Position numbers and translations under genes: made by a program. DNA of 64,000 nucleotides from Haliclona indistincta (lineage: Eukaryota > Porifera > Demospongiae > Haplosclerida > Chalinidae), in NCBI GenBank assembly GCA_964017065.1, contig OZ024792.1, forward strand, positions 3,839,754 through 3,903,753. Direction: 5' to 3'. Below, one piece after another: positions 11,723 through 22,718 of this stretch (its first letter is position 1; every line of letters starts with the position of its first letter). The notes beneath the pieces are model-generated. The model was not told the DNA's origin, made no database searches, and saw only the letters and a program-made list of their open reading frames with translations.

Positions 11723-13048
11723 ATGCTTCGAAAAAGACAAAGACATTCCTCGGAGTTCGAGGAGGACCACGCAATGACAAAACGTCCCAGGACATGTGAC
11801 GATGAGAGCTCGTCGAGCTCAAGTACCATCAGCTCGTACACCAGCAGCCCCGCCTGTTCGCGCGCCGACATTATCGCTCGTTTGTGCGAGAAAAAATTCT
11901 CCGAGCTAGCTGATCATATGGACAATGCTTGTACTCTTGGAAAGAAGATCGCGGGAGTCGTGATGGAGAGAGAAGAAGAAGGGGAGATGGTAGTTGTGGC
12001 TTTGGGAGCTGGTCACAAGACGGTGGTAAAGAAGAACATGAGGAAAGATGGCTCTGTTGTTATCGACAGCCATGCCGAGATTGCAGCAAGACGGTCTCTT
12101 GTGCGGTACTTTTATGACGAGCTTGAACTATGTGCTGGAAGAAGAGAGCGAGAGTCAATATTCGAGTGCAGATCTAGATCTTCATCATCTGAGGGCAAGT
12201 ACAAGCTCAAAAGAGGCATCACTTTTCACATGTACATCAGTACGCCACCATGTGGAGATGCCAGAGAGTTTCTTCCCAACCGAGAATGTGGAGTTGCTGT
12301 AAGAGATAGACATCCTAACCGACAGTCTCGTGGCAAGGCCAGAGCAAAAATTGACTGTGGCGATGGTAGTGTGTTAGTTCAAAACTATCCTGATGGAGAA
12401 CGACTAGTCGCCATGTCCTGCAGTGACAAGTTAGCAAGATGGAATGTGCTGGGAGTACAGGGAGCTATTCTTTCCTTGTTCATAAAACCAGTCTACTTCA
12501 CATCGATAGTTGTTGGAAGTGATTTGTTTGACTGGGATCATCTACACAGAGCACAGCACACTCGAATATCTTCCATTACTGGGCTCCCTCCTCACTACAG
12601 AATTGCTCATCCTAGGCTTTGTTCAACAAGTGTTGAACATTTGTACAGCTCAAAAAAGTCGTCACGCTACTCTTTGAACTGGTCTGGCATGGATGGAAAA
12701 CAAACAGAAATACTGGAGTGTACGACAGGCAGACAACGATTACCTCGAGATTTATCACGCACTTGCAAACAAACACTATTTGAGTGCTTCATGTCTTTAT
12801 GGGACTCACTAGCTAGTAGAGATCTTAAGAAAATGACCGGAAAGAAGTTTAACCCTCCTTGTTCTTACCATGACGTTACTGCTAAGCGTCTTCGCCAAGC
12901 ATTCACTTATGCTGACATGAAGGCACTTGCAACAGATTATCAAAGAGCAAGAGATAAACTACATGATGGATACAGGCAATGTTGGGGAGGTTGGAAACCA
13001 GCACACAAAGGAGTTGATGATTTTAAACTAACCGAAAGCATCTCTTAA
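11723..13048 (+). CDS. ADAR-family adenosine deaminase domain protein lacking dsRNA-binding domains
   Basis: An intronless frame of 441 aa. About 50 residues of basic and Ser-rich N terminus are followed directly by a full adenosine deaminase domain of the ADAR/ADAT1 superfamily. The zinc and catalytic residues are present: H117 and E119 in DSHAEIAARR, C177 in STPPCGDAR, C233 in MSCSDKLARWNVLG. Features favouring ADAR over the tRNA deaminase ADAT1 are KIDCGDGS (the base-flipping glutamate of vertebrate ADARs appears as Asp), SLNWSGMDGKQTEILE, and the C-terminal DYQRARDKLHDGY. Basic and Trp residues that line the inositol hexakisphosphate pocket look conserved (ARR, SDKLARW, CWGGWK). No dsRBD or Z-alpha domain is encoded, so it could act with a partner, on tRNA-like substrates, or resemble ADAD proteins but with an intact active site. 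Confidence 0.85.
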   Translation: MLRKRQRHSSEFEEDHAMTKRPRTCDDESSSSSSTISSYTSSPACSRADIIARLCEKKFSELADHMDNACTLGKKIAGVVMEREEEGEMVVVALGAGHKTVVKKNMRKDGSVVIDSHAEIAARRSLVRYFYDELELCAGRRERESIFECRSRSSSSEGKYKLKRGITFHMYISTPPCGDAREFLPNRECGVAVRDRHPNRQSRGKARAKIDCGDGSVLVQNYPDGERLVAMSCSDKLARWNVLGVQGAILSLFIKPVYFTSIVVGSDLFDWDHLHRAQHTRISSITGLPPHYRIAHPRLCSTSVEHLYSSKKSSRYSLNWSGMDGKQTEILECTTGRQRLPRDLSRTCKQTLFECFMSLWDSLASRDLKKMTGKKFNPPCSYHDVTAKRLRQAFTYADMKALATDYQRARDKLHDGYRQCWGGWKPAHKGVDDFKLTESIS

Positions 13049-13596
13049 CAAACCATTGGGTATACAGGACAGTTTATAATAAAATCTGTTTCCCAACTCT
13101 GGGAATTGGACTCACAATGTTCAGGTTGTGTACAATATGACAGTATTTATTTCATGTGCTAAACAAGCATCATAGAGTTGTTTGTCTTCAAAATAGCTCA
13201 ACTTCATCATGTGTATAGAACATGTTGTTTTAGTCACACCCACATTCTTTGACAATATTATTATACATTTTGTATGCTACTGAAAAACACAACTTGCTTA
13301 AGAATTAGTACTGTACGCAGGCTTGGGATAATATACCTAGACTGAAGTTTGTCAACACACTGTTCAGTCATTGTAAAATCACCTGTAAACAATCATCAAC
13401 ACGACTTGCTACTCACTCAGTGTATAGTCACCAAAATGGGCTGTGAGCATAATCACCAAAATAGGTAATGATAACAATAATTATTATTCCTTGAAGGATG
13501 ACATTACAACAATGATAATGACAAAATTATTGCAAATACAATGTCAAGACACCTAGTTCTCAATAAAACACACTACTTAGTTGATACAGTTTGTTC
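13049..13596. other. Convergent intergenic region, deaminase / TSG101
   Basis: It contains an AATAAA at 13078-13083, 30 bases after the deaminase stop, which probably ends that transcript. The rest is AT-rich 3' flank shared with TSG101. No further gene was seen. Confidence 0.6.
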
Positions 13597-16500
13597 TCAT
13601 GAAGTTATACTATATGGTGGCAGTTTGGCTGCATCTCTTGCCTTCATAATGGTAGCTCTTGCCATAAACTGCTTCCTTGACAAGTCACGGACATTCTAGA
13701 TGACAATAGAATGGTTAAAGGAGGTCATAGTGAAAGAAAAAGATGAGTTGGGAACTTAATAGTGAAAATAAAAATTGATTAGTAAAATTAATGTGTTATT
13801 TTCATCATAAATTCCAATAATATTTTGAGCAGGAAAAAAAAGGTATGTCACAACAATCACTGGTATAATAAATACTGTAAATGTAGTAATTTCACTATGT
13901 CAAATTTCACGTTGACAAAGTGTCAGTATTATCAGTAGTCTGCAAGTTTGGTAATGTTCTAGGTTAGTTGATTCTATGGTTCTACTGTACATCAAGCAAG
14001 CCCATTGTCACAATCAGTGACTGGACGCCATAATTATATTGGAGGACAGGTAGTAAGCTCCAAGAAACTTGCTTGCAGAGCTTACCCATGACTGTATCTA
14101 CACTGTCGCGTACATAGCATTGCTAAAACTGTTTATTGTCCCCAACAACTACGAAGATAAATGGACGTGCACAACTGTGACGTGGCACGCAATGGGCCTT
14201 TGTGCAATAATCACCATTCTATTTCATGAATGAATATAAATTTGCAGCTTGCTCTGTGCGGCATTTCTTGTCTCATGTGCCTGGCTATGCCTCTGCATCA
14301 ATACCATCCAACAATCTTAGGTTGGTATTAAATACAGTTGGCTATATTTTAGTCAAGGAACATACAGTATAGTAGTGCAGATGTGATACCTTGAGAAACA
14401 AATCGTGTGTAATGACACCTTTCCTGAGAGCTTCTCCAAGGTAGTAAATAGTGTCATCAATGGCGTTCTCTTCTGCATACAGTCGTAGGATCTGGTTGTA
14501 AACAGGATTGGTGGCTGCAACAGCTTCGTCAACATCAATTTTATCAGGTTGTGAATTAAGATATTCAATAATGCTCTCCATTTCTGCAATCTTCATTGTT
14601 AATGTTTGAATACTCTCCTCTGCTCCATGCTGAAAATAATAGCAATAGTCACGTGAATATAGCTACGAAAACATGTCTAACCTGCTGTTGGTCCATTTCT
14701 GTGAGCATAGCCGTTAGTTTATGGTTGTTCTCTTGCAGCCTATCCTGTGTCTGTTTCAGTGATTTCATCTCATCCTGTATAAGTGTTAGTAAAATGTGAC
14801 ATGTGTACATAGCCAAACTTCCTCACTTCTGCTCTTTCTAACACACTTTGAAGTTGTCTTTTGATCTTTTCTTGCACAGCAGATTCCAGGCTCTGACGAT
14901 TTACCTCCTGTCGCTGTCTCTCTTCTTCCTCCATACGTCTCCTTTCTTCCTCTGCTGATATACGAGGAGGAGGAGTAGCTGCCACTGCTGCAGCAGCACT
15001 AACAGTAGCTGCAGGCACAACAGACTGAAGAAAATAAGAAAACTTTCTTAACTTAGTTGTTAAGGAATAATTATAGATGTTTAAACATGCTAAATTTAGC
15101 TCAATGAAGATCATCATTAAATTTTGATGTGTCAATTCTCCAGAAGTAAAAGGTAAGCAGTAGATAGTTTATTACTTCTTGCAAGGAAGATTTGAGTGTA
15201 AAGCGTCACCTTGCAGTCACTAACGTGTCGAGTCACTGATATTTATTCACACAGTGATGGAAGACTTAATGAAATTTTAATGCATTAGTGCTCGGTCTAT
15301 GCTCTACGGTTTACGTTTTACCCTTGCAAGAAGTAATAAAATCGCTGTACAGTGCATTTCCTGGTAATAAGGAAACATGCCAGGCAAATTATATTTATTT
15401 CTTGCATTTACTAGTGCTCCTGAGTGTCCCGAAATAGTTTTGCTTGGCTACCGATAAATATCACCAGAACTCATCTTTATTTAATTAGGAGCATATAAGG
15501 GGAAAGAGCGTCCAACTCCATTCTAACGAAAACTAAAGTCTGCCATTTGCAAAAACCTTCCTTATAAGGAAGGTTACGGCGGCCGTGGTTCTGGCAGAAT
15601 GCTCGCTTGTTTGTTGGTGATGACCAAGACGAAGCATGGCTGATGTAAACATAGGAAATAGTGAGCAACAACGTGTAAAGAAAGGCCCCAAGTTCCAAGA
15701 AGCAACAGCACATGGCGACAAACTGGTTATTAGCACGTGGGGTACAGAAATTAGATGCTCCATCCCCTTATACGCTCCTGGTTTTATGGCGTTTTTGTGA
15801 AAATTTCACTGTAAATGATTACTTTCAACAAACTTCATACTCTCGGCCCCTTCATATAGGACTCCAGTATGACAACTGGTAATTAGGCAGTACTGACAAC
15901 CCTCTGGTACTTAGGGCAATAGTGGCATTACTTTGTGCACAGTGTTGGTAAAGCTAGCTCTATACCCAGGGAAATTCTCTAAAATCAAGAGTTCTTCTGA
16001 ACACATACTCAGCCTCGCCTCCAGGCCACACCTCTCACTTAGTGGCCTGATATTGACGGTCTGCGCATGCATTAATTTTCCCAGGTTTTCCTGGGAATTT
16101 GGATACCATCGAATACTCACCGTTGACCGTTTATTTTCTATTCATATGCAATCAAATATGTTTGTTAGTGCGACTACAATACACTATCTCTCATGTTGGA
16201 AGACCAGACACTACGTTGAAAGCAGAGCAGACATGCACTGATTCCGTATTCTGAGAGGTGTGGCCCGAAGGTGAGGCTAGGCACTGCTGATGCCACCTTA
16301 TTCCATAGACAAACTGCTGCTATTAGAAAAGCATGGCCATAGAAAGCTTTCCTGCCTTCGTAGGCACCCTCCAAGTATAAATTCACAACCCTTTCATGGC
16401 AATGCTTACTACTTAAAGTATAGAAACACAAATCACCTGGTCTTACATTATAATTATATGTACAAGTGTCAACCTCCCAAAATTTGATATAAATTAACAT

Positions 16501-18847
16501 ACAGTGTATACCAGGTCTAAGTAAGAAGCTCCTCTCTCACCTGCATAGGAGGATATCCTGGGTAACCACCTCCTGGATATGGAGGCTGAGGTTGATGCTG
16601 AGGTTGAGGCTGATATCCAGGATAACCAGGTGAAGAACCATATGGTCTTGGCATTGCTGCTGGCTGACCAGTTGGATATGGTCTATAGCTTTGCTGAGGG
16701 TATTGTGGTTGCTGAGGGTACTGTGGTTGCTGAGGGTAACCCGGCTGCTGAGCTCCAGGATAGGGAGGTCGGGTGGTAGGTGGATATCCACCATATTGTG
16801 GAGTGGGAGTAGTGTAATTACTGGGAGGACCAGCTGTAGCTTGCTGGCGACGACTGTAGACAGGAATGTTATCAGCAAATACAGTACACAAGATTTGAAC
16901 AAGTGTTGACAGGTCTGAGCGGCCCTATAGACAGAAAAACAAGTTGCGCCTTAATCACAAAGAACAGCAACACAACTACACAAGCTCAATTTTAAATACA
17001 GTGGAGTCTCACTAAGATACCAATGCAAAAATTGTCCTGGACAACGAGGTATATACTATTTTAGGAGCCATAATAATTTATACACGTAAATAAGTATTCT
17101 CTTTCCTGCGAGAAGCATTGCTATAACATGTAGTCTACATTTGAGATTAGTGAGGTTCCTCTGTATACAACAATAGAAAAACTAACTTGAGCCCATTCTG
17201 TGATGTAGGGCATATACACTCGTCCCTGGGTGTCCACATATTTCGATGTACTAATAGACATGTCATGAGTTGGGGTGACATACACTATGGGATTGGACTG
17301 AGGAAACGTCTTCTGGAGCCAAATAACGATGGGAATATTATATGTAGCACCTGAAAATTGAAGAAAAATCAATCTCAAAGTGAAAGCATACGTATTGGTT
17401 ACAAGATATACTAATTTTTATCAACAGAACATCCTGTACAGATGGGTTAACTTTTGGTAGTTTGAAGTTCTGTACTAAGTAGTGCATGTATAAATGTGTA
17501 CAGCACAAAATTAATAACAAGTCTGTAACTATGGGCAGACTATTCCATTTTAGGAGAGGGTCCCGAGCATTTCTAAAGTAACGCATCTATCTTGAAAATA
17601 TCTGCCCACACATAAACTCAAGCAATACACCAAGTGAAAGTGCAAGTATTAATGCACAGTATTAACAGGCCAACTGTTTTGCATACCCTACTATCATTCT
17701 CTGATTAGTTTTACGTATTTGACCTAAGGAAGGGTCCTGCTCTGAAGGAGACAGGGCATGAACTCCCTTTTGATACATTATGACAGTGGAAGGAACCATT
17801 CTCAACACACAAACTAGTATAGACCCGCCACATCATACTAAAGGTTAGTGTGAGTGTAACCAATAATGCATAGTGCGTCACCTCTATATGATACCGGAAC
17901 AGTGCCTTTCAGACGAGCAAGATTGTCTCTTTGACCAGTGGGAAATACTGAAGGTGAAATAATTATGAGTAATAGTACATACAAACAGATAATACAGTAC
18001 ACGGTGGATATGAAATGGTGTGATAAACGGAGGGGTCCATGGAGATGTGCTGGGACACTCACTGCATCGCTCCTGGTCGAGTTGCACTAAGTTGTAAAGC
18101 TGTTTTTTACTGTTCCAAGAAGCAGGTTGAAGCTGAGTCAAATAGCACACGTGTCATTTGCTCTTGAAGAAGAGGCTGTTGCTGTAAAATAGTCTTGTTA
18201 TAATTTTAGGCTGCAATTTCACCGTTTTCCCTCAAATCCTGTTTTAGCTACTTATGTTAGATTATTACAGTGCTGGTTTGTGTAGCACAGGTTAATTTGT
18301 TGTATGTTTTTGGTAGCTTATTGTGTAAATACTATTAGAGCGCTACACTTTGTAGAGAACAGCTGACACGCTGCTAAGTAGCAGGAAACAAGCTGGTTCC
18401 CTGCTTGTTTTTTATGTTAGATTATTGGCTAGACTGATAATGCCAAGACTTCATAAGCAATACCAGTGAATACTAACGCACAAAACGATCAAGGAGCTCA
18501 ATATTTTGTCTTGAGCATACACCACTACTGCTGCAGCTATTCATTTCTTGTAAATGTTTGGAAACGTCCGTGTTAGCAGTGATTGTCCCACTCCGGATTG
18601 TATTACATGTATCTATGTTATAAATCTTAAACGTCACCATAGTGGTCGTTGCTAGGTTTGAGTTCCTTGTACGCATTTCTGAGAGCAATTATCTCACGAG
18701 CAGCCTGATCGGCAAATCGATACTGTAGACAAAGAAAGAATACAAGATCAGGATATGAGAGGAAGTATATATATATAGTGTCGTTATAGGAAAGAAACAT
18801 TCACTAACCCCTGACAAAAACTTCTTGACTTCCTTAATATTCGCCAT
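13597..18847 (-). CDS. TSG101: ESCRT-I subunit TSG101
   Basis: It binds ubiquitinated cargo and recruits ESCRT-I for multivesicular body sorting and abscission. Nine exons in transcript order: 18847-18809, 18722-18638, 17947-17882, 17350-17187, 16924-16541, 15024-14827, 14774-14682, 14629-14390, 13695-13597, giving 455 aa (human 390). Residues 1-140 form the UEV domain (TYNIPIVIWL-like GATYNIPIVIW, YVDTQGRVYMPY, with Tyr where E2 enzymes have Cys). A Pro/Gly/Tyr/Gln-rich linker with repeated YPQQPQ units follows and explains the extra length. Then come a Glu/Arg-rich coiled coil and the steadiness box (LYAEENAIDDTIYYLGEAL, LSRKQFMARA). The C terminus extends a few residues beyond the human end. 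Intron 5 (15025-16540) carries two inverted-repeat elements. The gene is divergent with the TBC1D15 homologue. Confidence 0.95.
15169..15339. repeat. MITE-like element, perfect 17-bp terminal inverted repeats
   Basis: TTATTACTTCTTGCAAG at 15169-15185 is exactly the reverse complement of 15323-15339. The 171-bp unit lies in TSG101 intron 5. A diverged copy in reverse orientation occurs at about 38106-38303; shared core words include GATTTGAGTGTAAAGCGTCA and GCATTAGTGCTC. Confidence 0.75.
16011..16279. repeat. Inverted-repeat element in TSG101 intron 5
   Basis: Arms of about 28 bp at 16011-16038 and 16251-16279 are near-perfect inverted copies; the core GGCCACACCTCTCA is shared. They bound about 210 bp that includes GTCTGCGCATGC. 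The layout suggests a small non-autonomous DNA transposon. Confidence 0.6.
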
Positions 18848-19133
18848 CACAGCTACACTACAGCTATGTGAGGCGGCGTGAAGATACGACTGACCAAAGG
18901 CTTGATCTTGATCTTCCTTCGCTTGTAGCTAGGCGGAGTCAGTAATAAAAGAGGCGTGGTTGATTGGATATCTTGCTCGTTCTTTGTGCTGTCGATCGTG
19001 ACTACCACATGACCGTGTTGATGTCATTCGTCTCGTGGTAATCTGGTGACATTGTTCTAATCTCATCACACTGTTATAGACTGACAGTGCAAGCAAGAAT
19101 ACTCTTGGTGTAAGCAGGTTGAGTGACACAACA
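18848..19133. promoter_or_regulatory. Divergent promoter region TSG101 / TBC1D15-like
   Basis: 286 bp separate the two start codons, so both promoters must lie here. No TATA box or strong palindrome is evident. Confidence 0.5.
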
Positions 19134-22100
19134 ATGAGTTCTAGTCGCAGAGACAAGACCCCACCTACTGTTAGACAAGGGATTGGTCGAAAGGGAGTTG
19201 CTAATGTCCCCTCCAGTCCTGTTGTTGTCACAAAATCGTCGTCAAGCAAGTCAACTACGATCCACGAAGTTAAGAATGTTTTCATCAGTATTCCCCCCGA
19301 GCTATCAGCTACGGGATTTGAACTGAAAATTTCTGGTTCCGTCAAGTTAATAAGTGAGGTACAGTGAGTCCATGTACATTGTGTGTACTGTTTTGTACTT
19401 GTTTGTTGCAGGGAGAAGGTGAAAGCAAGTTATTATGGGACCCTGATGAGCTCACCTTTCAGGATGTGGCTGCACTCTATTCCTCACAAGCTGATGGATG
19501 GACTGTGATTGAAGAATTTGGTGAACCTTATAGTCATAGACAATTGCATACCATAGACACTGAAATTTTCGAGGATAAGGGATGACCACCCTCAAAATTA
19601 AATGCCCCTTGAAATTTATTTCTCACTTGAACATTTCTGTGTCTACATGTATATAATGTAGTCTAGTTTTCCAATTTTTCTAAATATTAAATTGAATTTT
19701 TTGTTTTTCTTTGTAGTTGAATCTCCTGAAGTCATTGACACTCATGACGTGGAGTTTCCATCAAGTGGACTCTACCCAAGACTTGATCTTGAAATGCCTG
19801 GTAGTTCAAAGGATAAGAGCAAAAGAAAAGATACTGGACTAGTGTCCAAGAAAGATGGAGAAGCACACGTATCAGGTTAACATGATCTCTTGACTTTGAC
19901 TGAGTATCATCATCTTTCAGGAATGGCTTCAAACTCCTCTCCAAGTCACATCTCCACCTGTGATAGCCCTGTCAACTTTCAGCTATCAGACCTTAAGTGT
20001 CTGCGTGAGCTCCGTCTAACAGGAGGTGTCAGCACACTCACTTTCTTTTTAAAGAATGGTCGCGAACTTCCAACACTTCACTTCCATGATGGAGGCACAT
20101 CCAGTCTACTTCAGTCATTGCAACGATCTCTTTATCTTGTCAGGTATTGTAACTTAACCAAAAACCCACAAATTTTTATTGCTTTGCGCAGGGATGGGAG
20201 AGACAGTACTCTTTGTCGTGTTGAAGATAATCCTGTTATACAGCGTAGTAGGAACCAGCACAGCCGACTCTCCTCAGGAAGTGATGTCACTGAAGTCAAA
20301 AAGGGAGTTGAGGTAGAAACTGATCGTACTTTAGTTTTTTTTGGCTATAATTTCGAACTTTTAAAGACATGCAGTGAAGTGCTTGAATCCAGATTACAGT
20401 GTCTAGTTTATATGTAGATTCGTCACATAGTGCCAACTAACAAACCATGATTAAATGCTTTGTCTAAAATCTATGAGAGTTATGTGTTTTCTTGCTAATG
20501 TTATCTTGCAATGTTATGTACAGACGTATAGAACTTGTGTTAATGATTCTTGGATGTGTGGTTATGTAGGGATTTCTACAAACAGCTCAGACCGTGGCTC
20601 TTGAAGTTGGCAAGCATGTTCGTCATGCCTTTAAGACAGATAGAGACTTGCTTGATGAGCGACCACGAGTTACAAAGAAATCCCTCAAGGATGACGAAAA
20701 TGAGGAAGATGAGATACTAACGATTACATGTAAAGAGGTGGAATCACCAATCCAATCGAAGAAAGATAGCAGAAGCACTACAGATCCTGATATGTCTCTT
20801 ATAACTGACTTTCAGCTTATAACTGATCTCAGAGTATGTCATAACAATTTCAAGTGCTTTTATTCCACTCTATTTTTGTGTTAGGGTCGTCTTCCACAGC
20901 GACCACCTTTACAGTCTCGTCTTCCTCCTTTGATGAGAGAAGAGTGGGAGAGCTATCGACAACTTGATGGGACTATCACCAGTGAGAATGAGATGGCTTT
21001 TAGAGCACGAGTGTTTGCAGGGGTAAGCTTACTTGAAATGATGCTAACAGATGGGTAGTGTAAAATGTCAGCTAAGAGTATTGAGTATTTTGATAAGTTC
21101 TTCAAAATTTTAAGTTGGGGCTTGTGTACTTGTGATCTTTCTAATATTTCTCCCAGGGAATTGATCCTTCTCTTCGTCATGAAGTATGGAAGTATCTACT
21201 TGGGTTTTTTCCATTTTCTAGTACTGATGAGGAACGTATGGACTTGCAGAAAAGAAAAGAAGAGGAGTATGACACTATAAAGCGGCAATGGCAGACCTTC
21301 ACTGATGCACAGGAAAATAACTTTCGCAGATGGAGAGAACTTAAAAGCCTTGTCGGTAAGTAGTTCTAGCTTTGACCAATCGTTCTATCACACTCTCGCT
21401 TGTTTTATTAGAAAAAGATGTGTTGCGTACTGACAGACATCAGGAGATGTACCATAGTCTTACTAGCCCCAATTTGAGAAAACTGCAAGACATTCTCAAT
21501 ACATATATTCTCTACAACTTTGATCTTGGTAGGTACATACAGGTGGTTGTAGCTATCACCTAACAAATTCACCTTGTCTTCGGCTCATTACTTTTACCCA
21601 TTTTTCTACAAGGTTATGTTCAGGGTATGAGTGACCTTCTCTCACCTATACTTGCTGTAATGGAAAGTGAAGCTGACTCCTTTTGGTGCTTTGTGGGACT
21701 CATGAACCGAGTGGTTAGTGTCTGTTATTTTCACTATAACATTATTGTTATGATTCAGGGACATCATTTTGAGTTGAGTCAAGAATCCATGCGGCTCAGA
21801 ATGAAACAACTCAGAGCTTTGCTCAATGTCTCCTCACCAGACTTTTATGAGTTTCTCAGTAAGAAAATGAAAGGGATTGCACAGTAACACACTCTTGTTA
21901 TTTTAGAGAAAAAAGATTCCAGCAATCTGTACTTCACATTTCGCTGGTTGATAGTAGACTTCAAAAGAGAGTTTAATTTTTCTGATCTCATGGATCTGTG
22001 GGAGGTGTGACACAATAATCTACTTATTTCAAGTGTTGTTGTTGCCTGTTAGGTGATCTGGACTCAACATCTTTCTGTCGATTATGCATTATTTGTAGCA

Positions 22101-22627
22101 TTGGCCATCATTGACATGGAGAAGGATGTGCTGGAAAATTCTAAGTTTGATTTCAGTGATATTATTGAAGTAAGCTCATTTTCTAGAGCATCACTTTCAT
22201 GGATTGTATGACTTCTGATATTGAGCACATTGAAGTGTCACCATGGTGACGCTGGGCAGGCAATGTGTAACAACAATAGGAGTATGCAAACAACACTAGT
22301 TGAAATTTTTAGTGCACACCACTATCATGTAACTAATTCTCTCCCTTACTCTATTAGCACATCAACAATTTAGCACACAACCTCTCAGTCACACCAATAC
22401 TTCAGCAAGCTGAAAGTATATGTCGACAAGTAGCAGGAGTAGAAGACCTTCCACCAGAGCTGCAACCACTGATCAACAATCCGTTCCCTCCTGCACGACA
22501 CACTACCACAGTTGCCAGCAGTACTGATCCAACTATTGAGCACCATACCACACCTCCACCCACCAGCTCTAATAGCAATGATGATGACGACGACGACGAC
22601 GAAGATGATGACCCAAGTGTTGTATAG
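19134..22627 (+). CDS. TBC1D15: TBC1D15/17-type Rab GTPase-activating protein
   Basis: Exons: 19134-19358, 19412-19520, 19717-19875, 19921-20143, 20192-20312, 20570-20833, 20885-21022, 21157-21355, 21412-21528, 21613-21713, 21759-21858, 21907-22004, 22053-22169, 22358-22627, giving 746 aa (human TBC1D15 is 691). The N-terminal half has the DUF3548-like part (LPTLHFHDGG). The TBC domain follows: LRHEVWKYLLG, the arginine finger in VEKDVLRTDR, and the glutamine finger in YVQGMSDLLSP. TBC1D15 acts on Rab7 and is recruited to mitochondria in vertebrates; that role is known of the family, not shown here. The C-terminal tail ends in an Asp-rich run. The 3' end faces SPC24 with only 91 bp between stop codons. 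Confidence 0.93.
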
Positions 22628-22718
22628 CTTAATATTATGTTGGTGCTAACATAAATTATTTTTTATTTATTAACTTATTATGATGGGTTATAAGAAATGT
22701 GTATTGTATTTTATTTCA

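Noticed and set aside
16517..16909. Several frames on both strands over the TSG101 proline-rich exon
   Set aside because: They arise from the CAG/CCN-rich repeat; only the frame continuous with the UEV and coiled-coil exons is real.
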